From contig NZ_CP098455.1 in NCBI RefSeq assembly GCF_023702635.1, positions 1,922,001 through 1,986,000 on the forward strand: a DNA stretch of 64,000 nt, given 5' to 3'. The notes beneath the pieces were generated by a model. That model did not search any database. It was given only the letters and a program-made list of their open reading frames with translations, and had not been told where the DNA came from. The stretch comes from Spongiibacter taiwanensis (lineage in GTDB: Bacteria; Pseudomonadota; Gammaproteobacteria; Pseudomonadales; Spongiibacteraceae). A program made the translations under genes and the position numbers. Shown here piece after piece: positions 26,987-35,703 of the stretch (positions are counted from its first letter, which is position 1; every line of letters starts with the position of its first letter).

Positions 26987-27002
26987 GCCGACTATAGTCG
27001 GC
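26987..27002. promoter_or_regulatory. Perfect 16-bp palindrome, candidate operator
   Basis: GCCGACTATAGTCGGC is a perfect dyad directly beside the upstream copy of the fic repeat, in the region between divergent fic and uvrD. It looks like a dimeric regulator site. The regulator is unknown; the Fic C-terminal winged helix is one possibility. Confidence 0.55.
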
Positions 27003-27097
27003 CGCAAGCCTGAAGGCAAAGGCCGCCCTCAAACACCGGCCTGGATCTTTTGGCCACACACCCCAAATTGCGCCGTGTCAGCTGAGGCCAGACCCGC

Positions 27098-27103
27098 TAG
27101 AAT
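27098..27103 (+). promoter_or_regulatory. Candidate -10 element for uvrD very close to the start codon
   Basis: TAGAAT ends 8 bases before the uvrD ATG (27112), and there is no ribosome binding site in between. If used, the mRNA would be leaderless or nearly so. No LexA box (CTG-N10-CAG) was found upstream. Confidence 0.35.
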
Positions 27104-27111
27104 ACGGCGCC

Positions 27112-29274
27112 ATGGACGTATCTTATATTTTAGACGGGCTCAACGACGCCCAGCGCGACGCAGTGACGGCAGACAGCCCCGGCACTCTGGTATTGGCTGG
27201 TGCCGGCAGCGGCAAAACCCGGGTGCTGGTGCACCGCATCGCCTGGAAGATCGCAATCGAGAACCTCTCGCCCTACAGCATTCTGGCGGTGACCTTTACT
27301 AACAAGGCAGCCAAGGAGATGAAGGGCCGTATCGAGCAGCTGCTCGGCCAGCCCCTTCACGGCGGTATGTGGGTGGGCACCTTTCACGGCCTGGCTCACC
27401 GGCTGCTCAAGGCCCACGCCAGCGAGGCCAAACTACCCAGTAATTTTCAGATTCTCGACAGCGACGATCAGCTTCGCCTGCTCAAACGCATTCACAAAGA
27501 ACTGAATCTGGACGACAGCCGCTGGCCACCGCGGCAGTCGGCGTACTTTATCAATGGCCACAAAGACGAGGGCCGCCGGGCCGCCCATATAGACGATTAC
27601 GGTGGCGATCTGTACGTGAAGACCATGCTGCAGGTGTATCGCCGCTACGAGGAAATTTGCCAGCAGCAAGGAGTGGTGGACTTTGCCGAACTGTTGCTGC
27701 GCGCGCTGGAGTTGTGGCGAGATAACCCCGCCGTGCTGGCCCACTATCAGGGCCGCTTCAAGCATGTGCTGGTGGACGAGTTTCAGGATACCAACGCCGT
27801 GCAGTATGCCTGGCTGCGCCTGCTGGCGGGCAAGGGCATGGCCATTACCGCGGTGGGCGATGACGATCAGTCTATTTACGGCTGGCGGGGCGCCCGCATC
27901 GAAAATATCCAACAGTTCTCCAAGGACTTTGCCGACACCCGCATTATCCGTCTGGAGCAAAACTACCGCTCCACCGCCACCATCCTCAACGCCGCCAACG
28001 CGGTGATCAAAAACAACAGTCAACGGCTCGGCAAAGAGCTGTGGACCAGCGGCGAAGACGGCGAGCAGATCAAGCTGTTTGCGGGTTTCAATGAGCAGGA
28101 TGAAGCCCGCTACATTGTCGACAGCATCGAGTCGCTGCTGAAAGACGATTACCGGCGGGCCGATGTTGGCATTCTCTATCGCAGCAACGCCCAATCCCGG
28201 GTATTGGAAGAATTTCTGATTCGTGCGGGCCTGCCCTACCGCATTTACGGCGGTCAGCGTTTCTACGACCGGCTGGAGATCAAAAACGCCCTGGCCTATC
28301 TGCGGTTGATCGCCCTGCGCGATGACGACACCGCCGTGGAGCGGGTCATCAACACACCCACCCGGGGCATTGGCAATCGCACGGTGGAAATCCTGCGGGA
28401 TTACGCCCGCCAGCATCAGTTGTCGCTGTGGCAGTCTGCCGTGGCGATCATTCAGCAGGACCTGCTGGCAGCGCGGGCCAGCAACGCCCTGCGCAGCTTT
28501 TTGTCGCTGGTCGAAGACATGGCCCAGCAGAGCCGGGAGATGCCGCTGGACGGTCAGGTTGACTATGTGATCGAGCGCTCCGGGCTGATCGAGTTTCACC
28601 AAAAGGAAAAGGGCGAGAAGGGTCAGGCCCGGGTCGACAACCTGCACGAGCTGGTCAGCGCCGCCCGCAGTTACCAGGCCGACGATGAGGACGGCGATAT
28701 TCTGCGCCAGTTTCTGGACGACGCCGCCCTCGATGCCGGCGAACAGCAGGCCGACGAGCACGAGGACTGCGTGCAGCTGATGACCCTGCACTCGGCCAAG
28801 GGCCTGGAATTCCCGGTAGTGTTTATTGCCGGGGTGGAAGAAAACCTGTTCCCCCACAAAATGTCGATGGAAGACCCGACCCGGCTGGAAGAGGAGCGCC
28901 GCTTGGCCTACGTGGGCATCACCCGGGCCGAGCAAAAGCTTTTTTTGACCTACGCCGAATCCCGCCGGCTGCACGGCCAGGAAAACTTCAACAGCCTGTC
29001 GCGCTTTATCAAGGAAATTCCCAACGAGCTGATCGACGAAGTTCGCCTGAACAACACCGTTACTCGCCCCAGCAGTTTTGCCTCAACCAGCATCAGCCAG
29101 CAGGCGGCCGCCAACGGAATTGCCCTGGGCCAGCGAGTGTTGCACAGCATCTTCGGCGCCGGGGTCATTTTAAGTTTTGAGGGCCAGGGTGCCAGCGCCC
29201 GGGTGCAGGTGAATTTTGAGGACGAAGGCAGCAAATGGCTGGTGCTGCAGTATGCCAATCTGGAGCTGCTGTGA
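27112..29274 (+). CDS. uvrD: DNA helicase II UvrD
   Basis: 3'-5' SF1 helicase of nucleotide excision and mismatch repair, 720 residues like E. coli UvrD. The N-terminus MDVSYILDGLNDAQRDAV is nearly the E. coli sequence. Walker A is AGAGSGKTR near residue 30, motif II VDEFQDTN near 222, motif III/IV GDDDQSIYGWRGA near 245, and motif V/VI TLHSAKGLEFPVVF with YVGITRAEQKL near 555-605. The C-terminal tail ends in the usual Tudor-like domain. The start has no visible Shine-Dalgarno sequence. A repeat element begins at its stop codon. Confidence 0.97.
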   Translation: MDVSYILDGLNDAQRDAVTADSPGTLVLAGAGSGKTRVLVHRIAWKIAIENLSPYSILAVTFTNKAAKEMKGRIEQLLGQPLHGGMWVGTFHGLAHRLLKAHASEAKLPSNFQILDSDDQLRLLKRIHKELNLDDSRWPPRQSAYFINGHKDEGRRAAHIDDYGGDLYVKTMLQVYRRYEEICQQQGVVDFAELLLRALELWRDNPAVLAHYQGRFKHVLVDEFQDTNAVQYAWLRLLAGKGMAITAVGDDDQSIYGWRGARIENIQQFSKDFADTRIIRLEQNYRSTATILNAANAVIKNNSQRLGKELWTSGEDGEQIKLFAGFNEQDEARYIVDSIESLLKDDYRRADVGILYRSNAQSRVLEEFLIRAGLPYRIYGGQRFYDRLEIKNALAYLRLIALRDDDTAVERVINTPTRGIGNRTVEILRDYARQHQLSLWQSAVAIIQQDLLAARASNALRSFLSLVEDMAQQSREMPLDGQVDYVIERSGLIEFHQKEKGEKGQARVDNLHELVSAARSYQADDEDGDILRQFLDDAALDAGEQQADEHEDCVQLMTLHSAKGLEFPVVFIAGVEENLFPHKMSMEDPTRLEEERRLAYVGITRAEQKLFLTYAESRRLHGQENFNSLSRFIKEIPNELIDEVRLNNTVTRPSSFASTSISQQAAANGIALGQRVLHSIFGAGVILSFEGQGASARVQVNFEDEGSKWLVLQYANLELL

Positions 29275-29312
29275 CGGGAGCAGGCAAACGCTGGACGGGC
29301 GGGCGTCTCCCC
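29274..29312. repeat. Repeat element after uvrD, related to the one after spoT
   Basis: The 28 bases 29274-29301 match 2106-2133 in 24 positions, and the unit begins on the last base of the uvrD stop. It is followed by GGGCGTCTCCC, which can pair back with the GGGAG part. It is likely part of the same dispersed family. Confidence 0.65.
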
Positions 29313-29361
29313 TTCAGCACTCCGCACTTGCACAACCGAATAAAACAATGAGCCTTGGTAA

Positions 29362-30492
29362 ATGAGCCAACAAAAAAACGTCTACCCGCTGATCATCCTG
29401 AGCCTGGTTGCCGCGCTGGTGGCGGTCAGCTACCTGTTTGTTGCCGAGCGTGGGCGCCACTACACCGAAAACAGCGTGGCGGCGAGTGAGGGCGAACAAC
29501 AGGTATTTCACTGGAAGCTGGTCACCACCTGGCCCAAAAACTTTCCGGGACTGGGCACCGCGCCGGAGAAATTTGCCGAGGTGGTTAACACCATGAGCCA
29601 GGGGCGCCTGCAAATCCGGGTCTACGGCGCCGGTGAACTGGTGCCCGCCATGGGCGTGTTCGATGCAGTTTCGGCAGGCAGCGTGCAAGCGGGCCACGGC
29701 GCGGCCTATTACTGGAAAGGCAAACTGCCCTCGGCCATTTTCTTCACCGGGGTGCCCTTTGGCATGACCGCCCAGGAAATGAACGGCTGGCTTTACCACG
29801 GCGGCGGTATGGCGCTGTGGCGAGAGGCCTATGCCCCCTTTAATCTGGTGCCCTTTGCCGCCGGCAATACCGGGGTACAAATGGCCGGGTGGTTCAATCG
29901 GGAGATCACTACGGTCGACGATATCAAAGGCCTGAAAATGCGGATTCCGGGCTCCGGCGGCGAGGTCTGGACCCGGCTCGGCGGCGCCGCCGTGACGCTG
30001 CCTGGCGGCGAGCTCTATACCTCGCTGCAAACCGGGGTAATTGATGCCACCGAATGGGTGGCGCCCTACAATGATCTGGCCTTCGGCTTTCACGAAGTGA
30101 CCCGATATTATTACTACCCGGGTTGGCACGAGCCGGGCTCCACCCTGGAGCTGATCATCAATAAGCAGGCCTTTGAAACGCTGCCAGAGGACCTGCAAAA
30201 GGTGGTTGAAGTGGCCGCCCGCTACGCCAATGCCGATATGCTGGACGAATACACCGCCCGCAATAACGCGGCCCTGGTTGAGCTGATCAACAAACACCAG
30301 GTCCAGGTTCGGCGCCTGCCCGACGCGGTATTAAAGGCACTCCACACAGCATCGGACGATTATTTGCAGGAGTTGGCAGAAGGTGATGCCTTTACCGGGA
30401 AGGTCTACCGGAGCTGGAGCGCCTTTCTGGACGGGGCGCGCAATTACAATCGCATTTCTGAACAGGCTTACAGCGAAGCGCGGGATTTATAA
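29362..30492 (+). CDS. dctP: TRAP transporter solute-binding protein (DctP/TakP type)
   Basis: 376-residue periplasmic binding protein, N-terminally anchored by VYPLIILSLVAALVAVSYLF (about 7-27) rather than a cleaved signal. The mature part has the DctP pattern TWPKNFPGLGTAPEKFAEVV, then MRIPGSGGEVWTRLGGAAVT with the substrate-carboxylate Arg, and ATEWVAPYNDLAFGF, which resembles the TakP alpha-keto acid binders. Its membrane subunits are not adjacent: dctQM lie 1 kb away on the other strand beyond two thioesterase genes. Confidence 0.9.
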   Translation: MSQQKNVYPLIILSLVAALVAVSYLFVAERGRHYTENSVAASEGEQQVFHWKLVTTWPKNFPGLGTAPEKFAEVVNTMSQGRLQIRVYGAGELVPAMGVFDAVSAGSVQAGHGAAYYWKGKLPSAIFFTGVPFGMTAQEMNGWLYHGGGMALWREAYAPFNLVPFAAGNTGVQMAGWFNREITTVDDIKGLKMRIPGSGGEVWTRLGGAAVTLPGGELYTSLQTGVIDATEWVAPYNDLAFGFHEVTRYYYYPGWHEPGSTLELIINKQAFETLPEDLQKVVEVAARYANADMLDEYTARNNAALVELINKHQVQVRRLPDAVLKALHTASDDYLQELAEGDAFTGKVYRSWSAFLDGARNYNRISEQAYSEARDL

Positions 30493-30495
30493 GTG

Positions 30496-30909
30496 ATGAC
30501 AACGGTAACGGTCGACTCCCTCAACCACTTTCTTGGCGAGGCCTTTCCCCAGACTCGCTGCCGGGTGGAGTCTCTGGACACCATGAGCGCGACCATCCGT
30601 CACCCAATCGGCCCCGCCGAGTTGCGCCCCGGCGGAACGGTCTCTGGGCCCACCCTGATGGCGGCGGCTGATCTGGCGCTCTACGCAGCGGTACTCGGCG
30701 AAATCGGCCTGCAGCCCCTTGCGGTAACCACCAACCTGAATATCCATTTTTTGCGCAAACCGGCGGCCGATCGGGACATTATCGCCCGCTGCGAATTACT
30801 GAAGTGCGGTCGCACCTTGGCGATAGGAAATGTGCTGCTGTATTCGGAGGGCATGGAGGCGCCAGTCGCCCAGGCCAGCGGGACCTATGCGATCCCGCCC
30901 AAGCGCTGA
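30496..30909 (+). CDS. PaaI-type hotdog thioesterase
   Basis: 137-residue single hotdog domain acyl-CoA thioesterase. The central helix region GGTVSGPTLMAAADLALYAA carries the Asp typical of the PaaI group, followed by strand TTNLNIHFLRKPAADRDIIA. ATG 30496 is 3 bases after the dctP stop, so the gene is co-transcribed and coupled with the transporter subunit. The substrate acyl-CoA is unknown. Confidence 0.85.
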   Translation: MTTVTVDSLNHFLGEAFPQTRCRVESLDTMSATIRHPIGPAELRPGGTVSGPTLMAAADLALYAAVLGEIGLQPLAVTTNLNIHFLRKPAADRDIIARCELLKCGRTLAIGNVLLYSEGMEAPVAQASGTYAIPPKR

Positions 30910-30945
30910 CAGTATTCAAGAATATTAACGGGGCCGACCCGACAA

Positions 30946-31335
30946 TCAGTCGACCGAGCGGGTGCGGCCATTGTCGTCAATGGCCACAAACACGAAATCA
31001 CCCTCGGTGACCTTGGCCGGATCGTTGTGATAATCGTCCGTGATCCACACCTCTACGCGGATGCGAATCGAGCTGCGACCCACGTCGACGATTTCGGTGT
31101 AGCAACTCACCACCGAGCCCACGCTAACCGGCGTCAAAAACGCCATCCCCTCTACCGCGACGGTCGCCACCCGGCCACCGGCCCGGCGCCCGGCTGTAAT
31201 GCCGCCGGCGAGGTCCATCTGGGACATCAACCAGCCACCAAAAATATCGCCATTGGCATTGGTGTCCGCTGGCATCGCCAGGGTTTGCAGGGCCAACTCG
31301 CCAGTAGGGAGGGGCGTATCGTCGATATCGCGCAT
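30946..31335 (-). CDS. yciA: YciA-type acyl-CoA thioesterase
   Basis: 129-residue hotdog thioesterase that hydrolyses short to medium acyl-CoA. The motif NANGDIFGGWLMSQMDLAGG is diagnostic for YciA/BACH-type enzymes and includes the catalytic Asp. GSVVSCYTEIVDVGRSSIRI is the conserved second half. AAGGAA lies 6 bases before the ATG. It is convergent with the PaaI-type gene. Confidence 0.92.
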   Translation of the reverse strand: MRDIDDTPLPTGELALQTLAMPADTNANGDIFGGWLMSQMDLAGGITAGRRAGGRVATVAVEGMAFLTPVSVGSVVSCYTEIVDVGRSSIRIRVEVWITDDYHNDPAKVTEGDFVFVAIDDNGRTRSVD

Positions 31336-31516
31336 AGCGTATTCCTTATCAGGGCATTCAAAACCGCGGCCTAGTTAACGTGGCACCCTGGGTAATGTCA
31401 ATGACCAAAATGGGTCCCCAGAAGGGCAAACTACCCCGGAAAATCTAGAAAGTGCGCACTAACTTGTAGAATGCGCTTTAGTGGCGACAGACTGTTTCCA
31501 GCGGTTACCAGGTGGT

Positions 31517-32890
31517 TCAGCCGCCTTTTACCCACGCCGGCAACCAGGTGGCCAACTGGGGCCACTGGGCGAGCACCAGCAACATCAACAACTGCATGAT
31601 AATAAAAGGAATAATGCCCCTGTACATGGCACTGGTGGGCACCGACGCCGGCGCGACACCCCGCAAGTAGAACAGGGCAAAACCGAAGGGCGGGGTCAGG
31701 AAGGAGGTTTGCAGGTTGATGGCGATCATGATGCCGAGCCAGATGGGGTCCACCCCCATTGCCAGCAGGATGGGGCCGACAATCGGCACCACCACAAAGG
31801 TGATCTCGATAAAGTCGAGAATGAAGCCAAGCAGGAAAATCACCAGCATGACCACGATGGTGGCCGACATCACTCCACCCGGAAGGCCGGCAAAGAAATG
31901 CTCGATCAGCTCATCGCCGCCGAAACCCCGAAATACCAGCGAAAACACCGCCGCGCCGACCAGGATCATAAACACCATCGAGGTGACTTTCAGGGTTTCC
32001 CGGCCTACCTCACCAAGCCGGGGCAGGCCCAGCTGCCCCTTGGCGGCAGCCAGCAGCGCCGCGCCCAAGGCCCCCACCCCCGCCGCTTCCGTGGGGGTAG
32101 CCGCACCGAGCAGAATCGATCCGAGCACGGTAAAAATCAGCAGTACCGGGGGAATTAAGCCCTGCAATACCCGCCACAGCGGAGGCGGATTCAGATCCAG
32201 CGCCGCCGGCGCCCGGTCGGGGCTGCGCACGGACACCCAGAACATATAGCCCAGATACATGGCAACCAGACCGAGCCCGGGCAGCAGCGCGCCGATAAAC
32301 AAATCGCCCACCGACAGGGTGTCCGGGCTGAACACCCCCATATCCAGCTGGGCCTGCTGATAGGCACTCGACAGGGTATCGCCCAGCAGCACCAGGGCAA
32401 TTGAAGGCGGAATAATTTGCCCCAGCGTGCCGGTGGCGCAGATCACCCCGGTGGCGAGTCGCGGGTCGTAGCCCCGATTTAACATGGTGGGCAATGACAG
32501 CAGTCCCATGGTCACCACCGTGGCACCGACAATACCGGTGCTGGCGGCCAACAGCATGCCCACCAGAATGACCGAAAAGCCCAGCCCACCCGGGCGCCGA
32601 CCGAACAAAGCCGCCATATTGCCCAGCAACTGCTCCGCCAGCCGGCTCTTTTCGAGCAGCACCCCCATCAACACAAACAGCGGCACGGCGATAAGGGTGG
32701 TGTTGCTGACGATGCCAAACAGGCGACTGGGCAGGGCGGCGAGAAAGCTGGGATCAAACTGGCCCATTGCAATGCCGATCCCGGCGAAGATCATGGCGGT
32801 ACCGGCCAGGCTGAAGGCCACCGGATAGCCGAGTAACAGCACCAGGCAGATGGTGGCAAACATCAGCAGGGGCATGGCCTCAACCAGCAT
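31517..32890 (-). CDS. dctM: TRAP transporter large permease (DctM)
   Basis: 457-residue integral membrane protein with about 12 hydrophobic segments. The N-terminal LLLGYPVAFSLAGTAMIF and LIAVPLFVLMGVLLEKSRLA, the ASTGIVGATVVTMGLLSLPT loop and GVICATGTLGQIIPPSIALV are typical DctM motifs. The start overlaps the dctQ stop by 11 bases, so translation is coupled. It works with DctQ and a periplasmic binding protein, most likely the one encoded at 29362. Confidence 0.95.
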   Translation of the reverse strand: MLVEAMPLLMFATICLVLLLGYPVAFSLAGTAMIFAGIGIAMGQFDPSFLAALPSRLFGIVSNTTLIAVPLFVLMGVLLEKSRLAEQLLGNMAALFGRRPGGLGFSVILVGMLLAASTGIVGATVVTMGLLSLPTMLNRGYDPRLATGVICATGTLGQIIPPSIALVLLGDTLSSAYQQAQLDMGVFSPDTLSVGDLFIGALLPGLGLVAMYLGYMFWVSVRSPDRAPAALDLNPPPLWRVLQGLIPPVLLIFTVLGSILLGAATPTEAAGVGALGAALLAAAKGQLGLPRLGEVGRETLKVTSMVFMILVGAAVFSLVFRGFGGDELIEHFFAGLPGGVMSATIVVMLVIFLLGFILDFIEITFVVVPIVGPILLAMGVDPIWLGIMIAINLQTSFLTPPFGFALFYLRGVAPASVPTSAMYRGIIPFIIMQLLMLLVLAQWPQLATWLPAWVKGG

Positions 32891-33413
32891 GGTGGTTGTC
32901 CTCGTCAGCCTCTGGCGCGTCGCCACACAGCAGAATCCGGGCATTTTTTACCAACTCAACCGCACCCTGCAGGGTGAGCAAAATCGCCATGCCCGGCAGC
33001 AAAAACTTGAGCGCGTACACAAAGGGCAGGCCGCCCGGTTCCACCGACCGCTCCCGAATAGCCCAGGACTGGGCGGCAAACTCCCAGCTCCCCAGCAAGA
33101 CCAGTCCACAAAGCGGGAATAAAAACACGATTGTGCCCAGCGAATTCACCCACGCCCGATTGCGGGGAGAAAAATTCCGGTAGAGAATGTCGACCCGAAC
33201 GTGACCGTCGTGGCGCAGGGTGTAGCCCGCACCCAGCATAAACACCGCGGCGTGAAGATAGGTTACCGATTCCTGCAAACCGGTAGCACCGGTTTGGAAG
33301 CCATAGCGCAATACCACCACAAGAGCGGTAATAATCATCATTGCGGGAATTAACCAGGCCAGCGCGCGTCCAAGCCCCTCAGTGAAGCGGTCTATGATGT
33401 CCAGGCTCTTCAT
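32880..33413 (-). CDS. dctQ: TRAP transporter small permease (DctQ)
   Basis: 177-residue membrane protein with four hydrophobic segments: LAWLIPAMMIITALVVVLRY (about 18-38), YLHAAVFMLGAGYTLRHDGH (about 50-66), LGTIVFLFPLCGLVLLGSWE (about 90-110) and LKFLLPGMAILLTLQGAVEL (about 135-155). HVRVDILY after the second segment is a family hallmark. First gene of the dctQM pair. ATG 33413 is chosen because the longer upstream frame is unrelated sequence. Confidence 0.9.
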   Translation of the reverse strand: MKSLDIIDRFTEGLGRALAWLIPAMMIITALVVVLRYGFQTGATGLQESVTYLHAAVFMLGAGYTLRHDGHVRVDILYRNFSPRNRAWVNSLGTIVFLFPLCGLVLLGSWEFAAQSWAIRERSVEPGGLPFVYALKFLLPGMAILLTLQGAVELVKNARILLCGDAPEADEDNHHAG

Positions 33414-33503
33414 GGTTTGCAGATGATTAGAATTAAGCGGCACATTATAGCCAGCTAAGTGCGGCGGAGCACTCGCTCTCGGTGCCAAAGTCAGGAGCAC
33501 GAC

Positions 33504-34160
33504 ATGCGCAAACTTACGATAACGATTTTGATGGGGCTGCTGGCCAACGCCGCCAGCGCCGATATTGTCGCCCGTTATACCATGGGCAAAGACACGGTGG
33601 TGTTGAGCTACCGGGACGCCAACCACATTCGCCTCGATACCAGCCGCGGCGGCTACTCCCTGATCAGCGGCGACCGGGCGGTGGCGGTCATCAATCAGGG
33701 TGACCGGCAAATGGTCATGGATGTGGACCAGATGGGCGCCGTTCTCAGCGCCATGCGCAACAAACCCGACCAGGACCGCATCCCCCAGCAGGGCGACGTC
33801 ACGATCACCGGCACCGGTGAAACCCGGGAAATTGCCGGCATCGACGGCGAAGTGTTTGTGATCAATGACGGTCGCCAGGACTATTCCGTGGTGTTGACCA
33901 ACGACCCCGCAGTGGTAAAGGCCGGCGAGGCCATGGCGCAATTCTTCCGCCGCTTCGCCAACGCCATGAACAATGAGCAGGGCGCCCGCCTCCTGGCCCT
34001 CGACAACATCTATCGCAACCACAGCCACCGCGGCCTGCTGCAGGCCCAAGGCCTGCAGCTGGTGTCCATCGGCGAGGAGGAGCGACCGGACGAGATGTAC
34101 AGCGCCCCCGCCAGTGCCATCAGTTTCAGTATGCCGGGCCTGCTCGGCGGCAATCGCTAA
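33504..34160 (+). CDS. Exported hypothetical protein
   Basis: 218 residues. The short signal peptide MRKLTITILMGLLANAASAD predicts a periplasmic protein. The mature part begins with a beta-rich segment (IVARYTMGKDTVVLSYRDAN) typical of small periplasmic DUF4412-like domains, followed by a helical C-terminus. CAGGAG lies 6 bases before the ATG. The region between this gene and dctQ (33414-33503) must hold both divergent promoters. Function unknown. Confidence 0.65.
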   Translation: MRKLTITILMGLLANAASADIVARYTMGKDTVVLSYRDANHIRLDTSRGGYSLISGDRAVAVINQGDRQMVMDVDQMGAVLSAMRNKPDQDRIPQQGDVTITGTGETREIAGIDGEVFVINDGRQDYSVVLTNDPAVVKAGEAMAQFFRRFANAMNNEQGARLLALDNIYRNHSHRGLLQAQGLQLVSIGEEERPDEMYSAPASAISFSMPGLLGGNR

Positions 34161-34168
34161 GCCCCTTT

Positions 34169-34203
34169 GCGCTGGGTCGGCGGCGTAGCCGGTGACCCAG
34201 CGC
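34169..34203 (+). terminator. Strong hairpin after the exported protein gene
   Basis: A perfect 10-bp stem GCGCTGGGTC/GACCCAGCGC begins 8 bases after the stop. No U-tract follows, so it may be a 3'-stabilising hairpin rather than a classic terminator. Confidence 0.6.
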
Positions 34204-34250
34204 CATCAAAATCGGTATCATAGGCGCCTTTTGTTCAGGGCCTTTTTCGT

Positions 34251-34751
34251 ATGACCAACGCCGATTTCGCCGATCAGGAAACCCGGGTCGAATTGCTTGC
34301 CGGGATTCACCCCGAAAATCGCCAACCCATCTTCGAACAAATCCTGGCCACCCCTGCCGAGGGTGAAAACGAATACCGCCTGCTCAAATCCCCCCTGTTT
34401 GTGCGGGGTATCGCCGCGCAGGACATTGTGCGCATCAATCCTGACTCCCGGGGACGTTTTGAGCTGGTGCAGCGCAGCGGCATTCTGGCGCTGCGGGTCT
34501 TTTTTAAGCAGCCCGATGCCGATCTGGAAAACCAACTCACAGCCGAGCTGGAAAAACTTGGCGGCAGCCAGGACATTCTCACCGAGCGGGCGCTGGTGTA
34601 CAGCATTCACTTTGGCGTGGGCTTTCAAGCCATCGAGGCACTGATCAACCGCATGACCGCAGGCAAACCCGTCCAATGGATGTACGGCAACGTATACCAT
34701 GCCGAAACCGGCGAGCCGCTGAACTGGTGGCAAGATATGCTTCAGGCCTGA
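34251..34751 (+). CDS. Hypothetical protein, DUF4265-like
   Basis: 166-residue soluble protein. The segment [20 protein letters not shown] followed by IVRI and a two-layer alpha/beta pattern resembles DUF4265 proteins, whose role is unknown. This match is from memory and moderate. No Shine-Dalgarno sequence is obvious before the ATG. It sits alone between an exported protein gene and yaaA. Confidence 0.6.
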   Translation: MTNADFADQETRVELLAGIHPENRQPIFEQILATPAEGENEYRLLKSPLFVRGIAAQDIVRINPDSRGRFELVQRSGILALRVFFKQPDADLENQLTAELEKLGGSQDILTERALVYSIHFGVGFQAIEALINRMTAGKPVQWMYGNVYHAETGEPLNWWQDMLQA

Positions 34752-34800
34752 GCCTGTTTGCGCGCCCGCCCATGACCGATATCAGGAACCGATCAAAACC

Positions 34801-35571
34801 ATGCTAGTTGTTATCTCCCCCGCCAAAACCCTCGATTTTGACACGCCGCCCCACATCGACCAGCACACCCAGCCGGATTTTCTCAAACAATCCCGGCAAC
34901 TGATTGGCGAGCTGCAACAGCTCAACCCCGAGCAGATTTCCTCGCTGATGAGCATCAGCGGCAAATTGGGTGAGCTGAACCACCAGCGCTTTATGAACTG
35001 GAAAACACCCTTCAAGCCCACCAACGCCAAGCCTGCCGCCCTGGCCTTTCGCGGCGATGTCTACACCGGCCTGGATGCCGACAGCTTGACCGAGGACGAC
35101 TTCGCCTTTGCCCAAGACCACCTGCGGATCTTGTCAGGCCTGTATGGTCTGTTGCGGCCACTCGACCTGATCCAGCCCTACCGGTTGGAAATGGGCACCC
35201 GCTTTCAAAACACTGGCGGCGACAACCTCTACCAGTTTTGGGGCGACCGTCTGACCCAAGCCCTGAACAAACAGTTGAAGGAAGCCGGCCCGGTGCTGAT
35301 CAACCTGGCTTCAAAGGAATATTTCTCCGCCGTTCAGCCCGGCAAGCTCAACGCTGACGTTATTACCCCAGTGTTTAAAGACTGCAAAAACGGCAAATAC
35401 AAAATTATCAGCTTCTACGCCAAGAAAGCCCGAGGGCTGATGAGCGCCTACATTATCAAACATCGGCTCACCGACCCCGAGGGCCTGAAGGCCTTTGACA
35501 GTGAGGGCTACTACTTCAGCCCCGAGCAATCGACAGCAAGGGAGTGGGTATTTTTGCGAGAGGAGGCTTGA
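34801..35571 (+). CDS. yaaA: Peroxide stress protein YaaA
   Basis: 256-residue DUF328 protein that in E. coli lowers free intracellular iron during peroxide stress and binds DNA. The N-terminus [16 protein letters not shown] and the internal [20 protein letters not shown] are diagnostic. In E. coli the gene is under OxyR control, and an oxyR gene is in this window, but no OxyR site was identified here. A repeat element begins one base after the stop. Confidence 0.95.
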   Translation: MLVVISPAKTLDFDTPPHIDQHTQPDFLKQSRQLIGELQQLNPEQISSLMSISGKLGELNHQRFMNWKTPFKPTNAKPAALAFRGDVYTGLDADSLTEDDFAFAQDHLRILSGLYGLLRPLDLIQPYRLEMGTRFQNTGGDNLYQFWGDRLTQALNKQLKEAGPVLINLASKEYFSAVQPGKLNADVITPVFKDCKNGKYKIISFYAKKARGLMSAYIIKHRLTDPEGLKAFDSEGYYFSPEQSTAREWVFLREEA

Positions 35572-35572
35572 A

Positions 35573-35690
35573 GACGCGGGAAAGTATTAGGGGCGACTCG
35601 AAAGAGCGTTTCATAGCGAACGATTCGATGAGCACCCATCAAACCTTCAGCCCGGTCCCTGCGCTGATCCTATGATAGACCTCAGGCACA
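35573..35690. repeat. Dispersed repeat copy after yaaA
   Basis: It begins with one heptamer-like unit GACGCGG, then AAAGTATT (35581-35588), and ends with a 41-base core at about 35621-35661 (GAGCACCCATCAAACCTTCA region) that matches 38 of 41 bases with 42959-42999 after priA. It fills the convergent gap between yaaA and the next SDR gene. Confidence 0.8.
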
Positions 35691-35703
35691 TCTCGCCTTG
35701 CCC

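Noticed and set aside
26906-27111. LexA box in front of uvrD
   Set aside because: No CTG-N10-CAG or close variant was found on inspection.
27433-28974. 513-residue open frame on the - strand inside uvrD
   Set aside because: It is antisense to a certain gene, has no domain and arises from GC-rich codon bias.
29314-30297. 327-residue - strand frame inside dctP
   Set aside because: Antisense shadow of dctP without motifs.
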